Position numbers and translations under genes: made by a program
Part shown: positions 8,970 through 18,989 of the stretch, piece after piece
Layout: every line of letters starts with the position of its first letter
Numbering within the stretch: position 1 is the first letter of the stretch
Source: Fragilaria radians
Taxonomy: Eukaryota; Bacillariophyta; Fragilariophyceae; Fragilariales; Fragilariaceae
Reading direction: 5' to 3'
Assembly: GCA_900642245.1 (NCBI GenBank)
Contig: CAAAJI010000196.1
Coordinates: 14,195 to 44,908 of the forward strand
Length of the DNA stretch: 30,714 nt
The notes under the pieces: model-generated
Seen by the model: the letters and a program-made list of their open reading frames with translations, nothing else
The model's database searches: none
What the model was told of the DNA's origin: nothing

Positions 8970-11900
8970 TTGTTAAAATCATTGAATAGAGAATTAGTTG
9001 GAGTAAAAGATAGCCATCTTGATATCTTGATAAAGATGGCACTCACATAGTATGAAGCACAAAGCAAAACGCCATGACTTGGTTATTAACGTATTGTGCA
9101 GATTTGAACATGAGATATAATTCCAATCCCTTAGGTTGTATGATGAGGGAAATAATATATATATCGATCCTGACCCTGATAGGAGGGAATCACACGGGAT
9201 TTAATGAAGGGTAAATGAAGTATCGCAAAAGTTCAATCACCTCTCGGCATTTCTTTTTTTGAAGTCTTTATGGTCCATTGAGGTCATTGAATTGCAAAAG
9301 TTATCCACTTGTAAAATTAAGAGGTCTGATTGTTCTGACACGCCTATCACAATTGTTTACACTCTCATCACTTTTCTTTCCCCAAGCTTTTGTCCAAGAT
9401 GCCTTCCATTTCAGCATTCTTGTCTTGATTCAATCTCCTCCGTCTCACGCTCATACGCATTGTTTTTGGCCGAGGCACAATATTTCAACTGCAAGAAGAA
9501 TCGGTTCAGAAAGTTTAGACATATGCATATGCACTTCGTCAAGGTTCTCCTATCCACAACAATTTTATCAATTACAGCTGATTACAAATACTTTAACCAA
9601 ACATTAGCATAAAGGCAAATGAGATATCTCTGATTGAGCAAACAGAGTATGCAGGGTCAGTGATATTGTTAAGCAGTCTTTTCAACCTCAAACAGCAGAA
9701 AGAATATTTATCAAATTCTTACTGCCAATCATTTGTGAAAATTCGCATGATTAGATACGGAGTAAAATTAATTGAGAACTATTTTATATGTAGCAATTAT
9801 GGACACAAAAGTTAAATCCAAAGACAATGCGTTGAACAAAGCATTCCGTGGACCCAGAATTTTTAACTATAAAGCAATAAACGATAATTCCAGAGGTATA
9901 TAGTCAAATATATACAACCACCATAGCAATTATGGACTCAGAGGCTAGTGTGAAAACCTGAAAAGGCAGCTAGAGAATACGTTTTCCAAAAATTGGTAAG
10001 GATATAAAGATGTTTAAGTGAAATGTACATGCAAGCAATAGCTTTTGTAATTCAACAATGGAGTGACGAAAAGGATACGATTATTTTGATGATCTTACTA
10101 ATACTTGTAGACCTTAAACTTCTTTTCCAATTCACTTTTTCAGTTCAGTAGATAAGGACAACTACTAGGGACTTAGTGAGGATGGAAAATCCCAAACTAA
10201 TTGGTAAACATGTTGGAGATGAAATAAGGGAAACATGAGGACAAGAAGATGCCTATGATGAATCATAAAAACGAGGAGACGCGACTCAATTGTCGGGAGA
10301 GTCAGATGATTTCAGTAGGTAACTAAACCTTAAGCTAAATAGCCCATAACTTGATCTTGGATAGATTATCGATATCTTGTTTCGAGTGGGATACCATTCG
10401 CCTAACCCAACATCTTTCAAAATACTATTTTGTTTGAAAAAATCAATCAGCATTAAGTGGATGGGGAAGGTGCATGCAGTCAACTTTATTATCTGATAAA
10501 TACATTTACCTCTATGGAAAAAAGCAATATCTTATCTTCGCACATTGTTCAATCAAAAACGACGTTGAAAACGCTGTATACTAATTTTGAAATATGTCGA
10601 ATAATCTGATGGATTGTTTACCATTGGGACACAGTTTCTTTACGAACTCATGCTGTGCCACTTTTGCCATTTTGAGCGAATGGATGTAATTCGATTGATT
10701 TTGTAGATTTATTGCAAGAAATCCTGGAGCTTTGAATAAAGAGGCTTAAGTTAGATTGAAATTACCCCCTCTATTGTCCGATTCATTGTTCAGCACTACT
10801 CTTTCAAGATATTGAAGCGAATACTCTTTGGATATATTGCTGTATGCTCATATCCTATAATTGACTGCAACTGCCTTTTGACTCATGTTATGCTTCGGTG
10901 CTTCGTTTCATAATCATTTCAAATTTAGTACGATATAATCAACTTATTGCTGATGGGAAGAAAGACTTTCAGGAAGTTCAGAAGTGTAGATCTGCCATTA
11001 GCGTATCAAAGGACGTATTAAACCTGATTAATGGGAATCCTTTGTTGACGCTTAGCCCATTTACCTGTTGGGGTTTCTTGACTCATAGCTGTTCATCTTA
11101 AATCCCAAAAGTCAGACAAGCAAGATTCGAATTATCTTCTTCTCCCCGCCCTTAGTCCTTAATTGGTCTGCAAAGAGCCTAATCCAGTTTATGCTACAAG
11201 TTCGATAGTAATTATCAACTTTCTTTGCCCGAAGCTTTGGGTGTGAAAAACTTTCGTGATCCAGACTCACAGCCCTATTGCCACAGCAAATCATGGAACT
11301 TTTAATGCTTAAATATTTTATGAAATCGATTGGACTAGTTTTCAATAATATTTCGAACTGACTTCAATGCAAGACTGACCTCCCCTCCTATTTTACGATT
11401 TTCATGTTACCAAACTATCTAAGCAGTGAACAAGTGCTCAGTGTAAGGCAAGAATTCAAAAAAACTAGCGGCTTGCACCTACTCTAAAATATACCCGAAT
11501 ATTTGATTTATATACCTCCATTTCCAAGTTATCAAATGATTATCAAACCTGGCTATATATAAAGCTTATTTCCAATGTGTTTCTTCAAAAATGCTCTGTG
11601 ACCTTATTATATAACTTCTTATTGTATCCATTTGTGCTTTAACATTTAATCATTTCAAGAAAAAGTAAAGATTTTTTCATCTAAGTAAGTAAGTCTATAC
11701 ATAGAAATATCGCTCAGAACCTGCCACCTTTCTCTATATTCGTGCAATAGAATATTTTTTCAAAATTAGCGTAATAAAAAAGAGCTTAAGCGACCCTAGA
11801 GTATCATTCTTCAATCATCAATAGAATGAATTTCAAGTTGACGAGTCATTCGATAAACAGCACACACACTGTGAAAGAAAAAAGGAACAATTTTTTAATC

Positions 11901-12452
11901 TAAGATTAAATGATTTGTCAAGGAAGGTTCTTTTGGTACTTATGTTGGAAATGGCAAATCCATAACCAGAAGGCAAGTGCAGAAGCTCCCAAGCCAACTT
12001 TATACTCATACAAATTAGTATGATAACAATATCATTGACATCAAAGAAGACACAGAGAGCTACAGACATTTTAAGGACATGCTCATAATGCAGAAATTTG
12101 TAGCCATAATGAGTAAAGATGCCTGTCACAGTTGCGTGCTTCAAGATCCCACGTCACTGATATTACAGTCTATACAGTCATAAGTTAGAATTATAGTGAA
12201 ATAAGCAACACACCAATTTTTCTCAGCTATGTTTTTAAATAAAGACCGCACAAAGGCTGTAATTCAAAGGAATAATCTTTCAAATATATCGTTTGAATCC
12301 AGGACGCAGCGTAACCAAGAATCTTTGAAAAAAATGCTGGAAACTCGTATCAAAATACCATATTCTATGTTTGTCTAAGGAGTTCGCTCCAAGCTGTCAA
12401 ATTCACTAATATGCTGCTTTCAAAGAATCAGTACAAAATCATGATATACATG
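8970..12452. repeat. Repeat R, copy A (about 3.5 kb, non-coding)
   Basis: Begins at TGTTAAAATCATTGAATAG and aligns in the same orientation with 26300-29720 (R-C) nearly to the end, and with 20339-21797 (R-B) in part. The ends differ from the neighbours in each copy. Open frames inside it (such as 9259-9612 plus, 10898-11101 plus, 11833-12144 minus) are broken or shifted in the other copies and their differences do not favour third codon positions, so I treat them as non-coding or long decayed. About 265 bp at roughly 10212-10478 are present here but missing from R-C. No terminal inverted repeats or long terminal repeats were seen. Nature unknown. Confidence 0.85.
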
Positions 12453-13288
12453 GTTCTGTCGTACCTCACGCCGAAGAGGTGCGTTAGTGATGATGGGAAT
12501 GCATTTCCAGAATCTAGTTTTAAGAGTATGTACAATCTCATCTGTAAAAGACAAGTTACCTTGATGAACATGTTTGCTACAATATAGGGAATAATTTGAA
12601 CAAAATGGCAAGAAGAATTTAGGGAATATGCTTTGGACATACAAAACAGAGTTGCTGGATTTTGACTATCATGATTCATAGTCAAAAATACTGCTAATTG
12701 TGACAGGATACTTTCTCTATTTCACATAATGTACTGAATGCCATACCAGGATACGTTTTCTTTGGAAGAGACTGCTGTTTGACTTATCATGTACCACAGA
12801 CTGTCATGAAGCCAAAAGCAAGAGGCCTTAGACGATAAAACATACAAAGAAGTCTCAAAAAGAGTTGAGAACAAATATTATGTCAATGATCAAATAATAC
12901 TTGATTGAGGAATACTGCAATCCAAATTCAGTCCAAACCTAGACTGGCCATACCTCTTAGTGCAAGGAAAAATTAGGTATAACAAGTGTCTACCTGTCAC
13001 TGAGTTACGCACAACTTATCCCACTCAGTGTGTACTTAATCTCTGCAACTTCTAGCCATACTTATGCCTAACGTCAACCAATTTAAACCATAGGGTGAGG
13101 AAAACGGGTATGTATAGCGTAAAGTACAATACGAATTATGTTTAGGAGAGGATTTGCTAATCAACCAAGAAAACGTCAAATTTAGCATCTTATTCATATT
13201 TTTGATTCCTATAGCTCTCACTTACAATCTATGGTAATCAATTAGCAAATAAAAATACATGCTTTATTTTGACAGATGATTGATCTGG
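12453..13288. other. Unique interval between R-A and the helicase gene
   Basis: About 0.84 kb of AT-rich DNA not found elsewhere in the window. Two overlapping minus-strand open frames (12420-12644, 12428-12685) exist; neither has a recognised motif. It contains the 3' end of the helicase transcript on its right side. Nothing else is supported. Confidence 0.4.
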
Positions 13289-16025
13289 TCATAGTCTATC
13301 AATGGCTCTGAATGGCATGATGTTTTTGGCCTGCTTGGCATGGGTTAAAGGATATTTTTTGGGGGTATTGTTACGCTTAGTTACATTCGGGTTTTGATTG
13401 CTGGATTGCGCTTGGGCAACAAATTCTTGGGTCAGCGTAAGAAATTTTGCCAGCAAGTGTGACTCCCAACAAATATCCTTGCTTGCCTCTAAAAAGTGAC
13501 ATTTGTCATTTAGAAAGTAAAGCTCTTTTCTGACACGTGATAGTGCAACATTCAAACGATTTTTATTCAAAAATGTAGTAGGCTTTCTCACCAGACTGAA
13601 AATAACATAGTCTGCTTCTTTCCCCTGACACTGATCAATTGTTAGCACTGGAATGTCCTTATACTCTGGTGATTTCTTCAACATCTGAAATCTCAATTCA
13701 TTTTGCTGATCCTTGTACTGGGATTTTATAAAAAGAATGATGAGAGAAACATCATTATTTTGTTCTGTCACCATCTAAGTCATACGTACTGGAGTCAACA
13801 CCAAAATGTTGGTTTTTCCATCTTCAACTTTGCGTGCAATAATATCCAATGTAGCCTTTATTTCATTTTTGTTGACATATTTTTGATGACTTTCACAATA
13901 GGGTACATGAACAAACATAAAACCAAATTCTGGTACATTAGCATCTTTGGGTGTGTTGTACTTTCCAGAATAAATGCATTTATTGAGTATGTTAGCAATG
14001 TCACGTGGAACACGATACTGAGTGGTTAAGCTAACTTTTCCTTGTGAAGGTCTAGAAACATCCAAGATGCTTTTCAGCTTGTTGGATTTTGCTACTCTTC
14101 TGCCCTTGGGTGCTTTGAAGGAAATACATGTGTTTCTCCCTGTGACATTTGGTTTTATGCCACATCCAGGATTATATGGAGGAAGTTGATGCTTATCACC
14201 CACAACAACAATGCCAACAATGCTTCTCTTGAGTTGGGATAAGCTCAACAACTCATATGAGGGGATACAACCACTTTCATCAATGACAACAACAGTCTCT
14301 GTCAAGTTTTGGGATTGCCACTTAGTTGATTTTTTTCTCTCTTTTGCTTTGGGTGCAAGTTGAATCAAAGATCCAATAGTACACATTTTCAATCTTGAAT
14401 TGTTTTGGAGTTTTTTTATCAACTTGCTTTTGCAACCTTCCAATTGAGTAAGGCTATTTTTGACATCAGCGTCAATTTCTTCTGTGACAGCAGTATCAAA
14501 ATATGGGCCTTTTAGAAGTTTATATAAAAATCTAAGGAGGATACCCAAATCATCATCTATACCTGCCAAGCAATCCAAGGTTTCCCCTTTTTCTGGTGGA
14601 TCCCTGGCAGCTTTATATTGATGCTGCAAAATTTCAGCAGTGAAGGTCTCAGTAGAAGCCTTGATCATCTCAATCACTTTGATATTTTGTGACCTGCATG
14701 GAATTTTTAATGCTTCTTCTATACATATACAGCATAGTTGAAGATCTTTAACTATGCTTGATGGTGTTTGATGTGTTGAAGTCAATCTTTGCTCTACATA
14801 TGCAGATTGAAGTCTAAAAACTGAATTGCCAGTTACTATAGATAACTTTGACATTTCTTCAGTCAAAAGAGTTATCTGGTTTCCCATCAATTTCAACATG
14901 CTTTGCTGTGCTTTGTTAAGCTTAGATTGTATCTCTAGATATTCTGGGTGGTACCTAGGGAATATAACAGGTATAAGTTTCATTAAAAGTTTCCCTGTTC
15001 TGTTCACTTTAATAAACTTACTCAATCTTGTTAGAAATTGTGAACAGGCTTGTGTTTGTTCCCATACTTGGTGATCCAAATGTCAATATTTTGTCCCATA
15101 GATCTTTATCTGAAACCTCAATTTTAGAATCAAAGTTTTGCCTTGACAAACAATCTTTGGCATACTTTTCTGCAATAGCATCAATGGCACCATTTCTTTC
15201 TGATAATACAATAATATCAAATTTGGTGCTAGCTAAGAGTGCCCGCGTTAGCGCTGTTATTGTTTTGGTCTTTCCAGTTCCAGGTGGACCAGCAACTTCA
15301 ATGGCTGTTTTCATCTTCCATGGGTCTGCAACTTGCTGCTGCTTTTTGTTTAATTCTACAAAAGTTCCTGTCAGGAGAGCCGTTGATGGCTTACCTTTAG
15401 AAGTCAGAAGGGGTGTTGTCGGTTCTGCTCCTATTAAGTGCCTCACAGCCTTGGGGATTAGCTTGTCAATGGTAGCATTGTTTACAAGGTAATGAAGGCA
15501 CATGGTTCGTTTGTTTGAATTAATCCCCAAAAGCTGGAGCTCATCTCTTAAGACTTGTTCCTTCTTTGTGTTTCCTTGGGAATCAATTGATAGAAAGGAA
15601 ATTGCTACCTCATGCTCTGGTCTGTCATCATCACTGAAGACTGGGATAGGGATAGTCTGATAGAGACAAGCGTGACCTGCAATCGCGACAACAGCATATC
15701 TCAGAGAATGCTTGATATCAAAAAGACAATCTGGAATAGGTGCATCATCACTCAGTGTCTGAAATTTGTCCTTCCGTTTCTTCAATGGAATTTTTACCCA
15801 TTCTTCATTTTGTTGCTGGTAAAGTGATATGTGGTAAACCCTCCCTTTGGATTCTAAACTAACCTTATATTCGGGTGGGATACAAAATCTCGGGGATATC
15901 ATTTCGGTTGCTAGCACTTCCTTGAATTTGCCTTGTAACATACTCAATCTCTCGTTTCGAAGCGTAGCTAGTAAATCTCGTTTAGCCTTTCGAAGGAAGC
16001 TCGAAGCAACTTCATCTGAATTCAT
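13289..16025 (-). CDS. UPF1-like superfamily 1 (DNA2/NAM7-type) helicase, three exons
   Basis: Exons 15022-16025, 13790-14954 and 13289-13717 join over introns of 67 nt (GTAAGT..CCCTAG) and 72 nt (GTACGT..CCCAG) to an 865-residue frame. Read unspliced the locus looks frameshifted and interrupted by a TAG; splicing repairs both, restoring SNKIEYHPEYLE and ILVLTPYKDQQNEL. Motifs: Q-like LNKKQQQV (225-232), Walker A GPPGTGKT (246-253), motif II DESG (560-563, where DEAG/DEAA is usual), motif III GDKHQLPP (587-594), QYR (647-649), motif V QCQGKEADYV (752-761), motif VI NVALSRVRK (779-787). About 300 residues separate motifs I and II, a long insertion with helical character. The family unwinds RNA or DNA 5' to 3' (UPF1, SEN1, IGHMBP2, ZNFX1). 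It lacks an obvious UPF1 CH domain or zinc fingers, so its role is open. It lies between repeat R and the cathepsin gene, where unit 2 has a hAT element, suggesting arrival by insertion. Confidence 0.88.
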
Positions 16026-16440
16026 ATTGGTTAATACTCAAATTGATTTCTTTGGAAGAGGCAAAACCCCTTTAAAATCCAGAATAATTTAGGTATGCAT
16101 ATACCGAGGTTTGGAAAATTTCAAATTAGTAGGAAATTTTGTTATCACAAAAAGTCAAACAATCATCGCTACTATTGGGATGGCCCTGCGGCAAAAAGAC
16201 GTGGCATCATTATAATGGTTCTATTAGTTGCAATCTCTGAGTAGTGGATATCTAAAAATGGATTTCTAAAAATGGATTTGTTCTGAGACTAATTGTATGT
16301 GGATGGGTCTGCGGCAAAAAGACATGACATCATTTTAATGGTTCTATTGGATGCATTCTCTGAGTAGTGGACTTCGAATCAATATTTTTGTATCTTTTCT
16401 CAGATTGAAACAAAACTTGTAACAATTAAATAGTCCTACA
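16026..16440. promoter_or_regulatory. Helicase upstream region with a duplicated ~77-bp element
   Basis: Two direct copies of a roughly 77-bp sequence (about 16177-16253 and 16300-16376) share CTGCGGCAAAAAGAC, ATGGTTCTATT and CTCTGAGTAGTGGA and are spaced 123 bp apart. Between them CTAAAAATGGATTT is repeated twice in tandem (about 16252-16279). This is 150 to 350 bp upstream of the helicase start, so the copies could be promoter elements or remnants of an element terminus. No further support. Confidence 0.5.
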
Positions 16441-16540
16441 TCCTTCGCTTCACTTATGCTTTTGGAGAGTTGAACTTTGTTCTAAGCATTGCTTTTTCTG
16501 GGCGTAATATGTAGGACTTACATGAGCGCGATCAAAAGGT

Positions 16541-16645
16541 ACAACTCTGTTATTAAGAACGCTTATTTCTAGTTTGTGACGTAAAAATAAGTATGAGTTC
16601 AAGGAAGCTCTTGATATGTTATTGTTTCCTATTACAAGCTTTACG
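16541..16645. repeat. Cathepsin 3' flank, copy 1
   Basis: The stretch from ATTAAGAACGCTTATTTCTAG to TTGTTTCCTATTA recurs at 23731-23816 next to the second cathepsin copy with few differences. It lies just downstream of the cathepsin stop codon, so it is 3' flank or 3' UTR of that gene. This shared flank is the main evidence that the fragment at 23810-24303 is a deleted second copy rather than the missing half of this gene. Confidence 0.75.
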
Positions 16646-16700
16646 TTGGGCCTTTTTAATGTATAAGATAAGATAATAAGTGAGGAAATTTCGACAAAGA

Positions 16701-17139
16701 TCAATTCTTGGCAAGTCTCCTCTCTACTTTTTCAACATCATTAGAGGGATCTTCGTAAAATCGAGTATTGCAGTTCTTCCCATCTTCTGAGCATGGAAAG
16801 TTATTGACAGTAAACTGACCAGGAGTGGCCCAAGCAACCTCCCCTTCAATGCCAAGTAAGTTTTGGCCCATAAGGATGCGGAAGTAACCCATCTCGCCCC
16901 AATATTGTCCTAATGAAAGTTAACATTTTGAATATTTTAGAACGGTATAATCTTGTAGGAAATTCATGCGTGAATCTTTCCATCCAAACTTACCCCATGA
17001 GTTTCGAACAATCCAATGTTGTTCACCCGATTCTGCATCTATACCCCATCCGACAATACTGACAATGTGGTTCGTTTCTTGAGGAAAGGAGTCATCAGAG
17101 AACACTCCACCTTTATATCCAACAATTGGCTCCGCGTTT
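16701..17139 (-). CDS. Cathepsin Z/X-like papain-family cysteine protease, C-terminal exons (5' part lost in gap)
   Basis: Exon 16994-17139 (cut by the N gap) and exon 16701-16909 join over an 84-nt GT-AG intron (donor GTAAGT, acceptor CATTAG, phase 1) and end at TGA 16701-16703. Peptidase C1A features: the catalytic histidine in ETNHIVSIVGWG, the catalytic asparagine in HWIVRNSWG, then across the splice site GQYWGEMGYFRIL, as expected for the end of the cathepsin Z catalytic domain. A C-terminal extension with two cysteines (FPCSEDGKNC) follows and ends in an acidic and basic tail. Family role: lysosomal or vacuolar carboxypeptidase-like cysteine protease. The catalytic cysteine half is not present here; it is expected inside the gap. 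A second, deleted copy lies at 23810-24303. Confidence 0.88.
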
Positions 17140-17159
17140 NNNNNNNNNNNNNNNNNNNN
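17140..17159. other. Assembly gap (20 N)
   Basis: Twenty N bases, probably a placeholder of unknown true length. Missing on its left are the N-terminal exons of cathepsin copy 1; missing on its right is about 400 bp (133 codons plus promoter) of sulfotransferase copy B. The gap coincides with the junction between the two duplicated units. Confidence 0.98.
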
Positions 17160-18072
17160 TCCCACAAGGGAGGGATTCTTCTTTCTTAAGGAACTTAAGG
17201 CTGGTTCATCGACACTATCCGGTGTGCACTTACGGATAAGTAAGAATGTGGCACAACGACAAACCAATTACAGGATATGCAAGGCTCGATTTGATCATTC
17301 ACCTGCAGTCATTCTTCAATATGGCAATCGTCGGCGTTCCAAATCCTTTCTTTGGACAGTACTTCGAGAACCCACAAAACGTGCCATATCACAATTCTTC
17401 CATTTTCAAGTATCTAGGGAAAAAGTAGAACCAAGCGATACTAATTTTCAAGAATATCTGGCGGCATCACTCTTTGATAACTACTATCTTCAATCCATGA
17501 GCATGGAATACTTGTTTCGTAAAGATTACGATATAGAAGAAGTTGTGGCCAAAATATTGCGGGATTATGACTTTATTGGGATTTTAGAAAGAATGGATGA
17601 ATCTTTGGTTGTCCTTAGTCTCATCTTAAATGTCCCTATTACCGATGTTCTTTACTTGAAAGCAAAGGGCAGTGGCGGATTTGACGATGGTCGATATAAT
17701 CGAAAGTGTACTTACATCATTCCACCCTATGTTTCGCCTTCCATGCACAACTATTTCTTGTCACATACTTGGAAAGATCGAATCTTTGGAGACGACTACC
17801 TTTATGAACTTGTCAATAAAAGCTTGGATTTAACAATCGATGAATTAGGAAAAGACTTGGTAATGCAGCGTCTGAAAGAATATAGACAACTGCAAAAAAA
17901 TGCAGAGGACGTGTGTGCAGATGAGGCTCTGTTTCCATGTAACTCTGGAGGTCAAGCAAATCCAAAGGCACCTGGATGTTTGTGGAAAGATTCAGGATGC
18001 GGTCACGATTGTTTAAATAACATTGCAGATAAATGGAATGACTTGAAATCAAATCAGAAGGAATCTCGGTAA
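17160..18072 (+). CDS. Membrane sulfotransferase, copy B (5' end lost in gap)
   Basis: Open from the gap edge; the frame enters at 17161 at the codon matching residue 134 of copy A (5350-6660) and ends at the equivalent TAA. About 303 residues are present and only ten differ from copy A (for example G to E near the start of the conserved core, D to E and E to A in the FQEYLAASLF segment, S to P in NVPITD, Q to K in VNKSLD). Both PAPS-binding motifs, FLKELKAGSST and LREPTKRAIS, are unchanged, as are the cysteines of the tail, so the product would be active if the missing 5' part is intact. The signal anchor is not visible. Activity and acceptor as for copy A. Confidence 0.85.
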
Positions 18073-18989
18073 TTCTATTGGATTGTCATGATTTATTGTG
18101 TTTGTTGTTTTGGTGGTGCCAGAAGCCATCTTCTAATGTTGAGGAATTTCCTTACCAGCGTCAATGCACATACAAACATCGCGCCATCATTTTTCATCAC
18201 GTCTCAGCTGTTTTCAGCATTCTTGCCGGGGGGGGGGGGGGGGAATCATAAGGCGACGATATCATACTGGTTTATTGTTTAATCATGATACAAATCCATG
18301 TTTGAATCATGGGTGATAATGAGTAATTCATGTTGCAAAGCAATGCACAATCTATTCTTAAAGAGCTATGAAAGTATTAGTGCATCAATGTTTTCAACTT
18401 CCATGGTAAAGGCAGTTTGCCTCAAATGGTTGAAGAGCAAGATGAGTATACATCGTTGAAAAATATGAATTTTGAATATCAGTAAAGGCGCCATCGGGAT
18501 CTAAGGAAAATACAAAGTTGAATGTGTAAGAGGTGAAAAGTGATGGTGTGTAATTTCGTTATAGAATCAATAAAGTAATAATGGAAGAAGGCCTTTATCA
18601 AATAATTACATGACTATATAGAAATCAGATAGAAGTATAAAGATACAGACTTTCCTATCAGCAACTCAATCAAATCAGTAGAATTCGTAAAATAAGTCAT
18701 ATCTCCAAGTCAGTTAATTGAATCAAAAATTCAAAAGTTGCTGAATCCCTGTGACTAATTTCAATCCTGCAAGATTTTTAGAGCATAATCTATGGCTTCT
18801 TTTGCTCGAACCATATAACAAAAACTGAAGAGTTGATAGCGTTTGAATGAATTCTATCGTTTCTGTAGTACTAAAGCATAGAGGAAACGGGAAACTTTTT
18901 GTAAATAATAGTAATTGCCTAACAGATATTTCAGATTCACGTGATGTCTTAAGTCAGATCAAAGTGTTTTTGGCTAGAACATTGTAATG
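18073..18989. repeat. Intergenic part of the duplicated unit (copy B), with G16 tract
   Basis: Aligns over its whole length with 6661-7573. A run of 16 G at 18228-18243 replaces G6 in copy A. Located between the convergent sulfotransferase and Sel1 stop codons. No gene is seen in it. Confidence 0.75.

Noticed and set aside
9259..9612. Overlapping plus-strand frames of 117 and 109 codons in R-A
   Set aside because: They are not maintained in R-B and R-C, and the differences among copies are not biased to third codon positions.
10898..11101. Plus-strand frame with DGKKDFQE-type sequence in R-A, similar in R-C
   Set aside because: Interrupted by a stop in R-C and a frameshift in R-B, with no recognised family; kept as part of the non-coding repeat.
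13718..13789. In-frame TAG inside the helicase, seemingly a premature stop
   Set aside because: It lies in a 72-nt GT-AG intron; removing it joins VLTP to YKDQQNEL, the expected family sequence.
14955..15021. Apparent frameshift in the helicase near 15018
   Set aside because: A 67-nt GTAAGT..TAG intron with a pyrimidine-rich acceptor restores the frame and a conserved segment.
16920..17267. A 115-codon minus-strand frame running through the N gap
   Set aside because: It joins cathepsin sequence to the antisense of sulfotransferase B through unknown bases, so it is an artefact.
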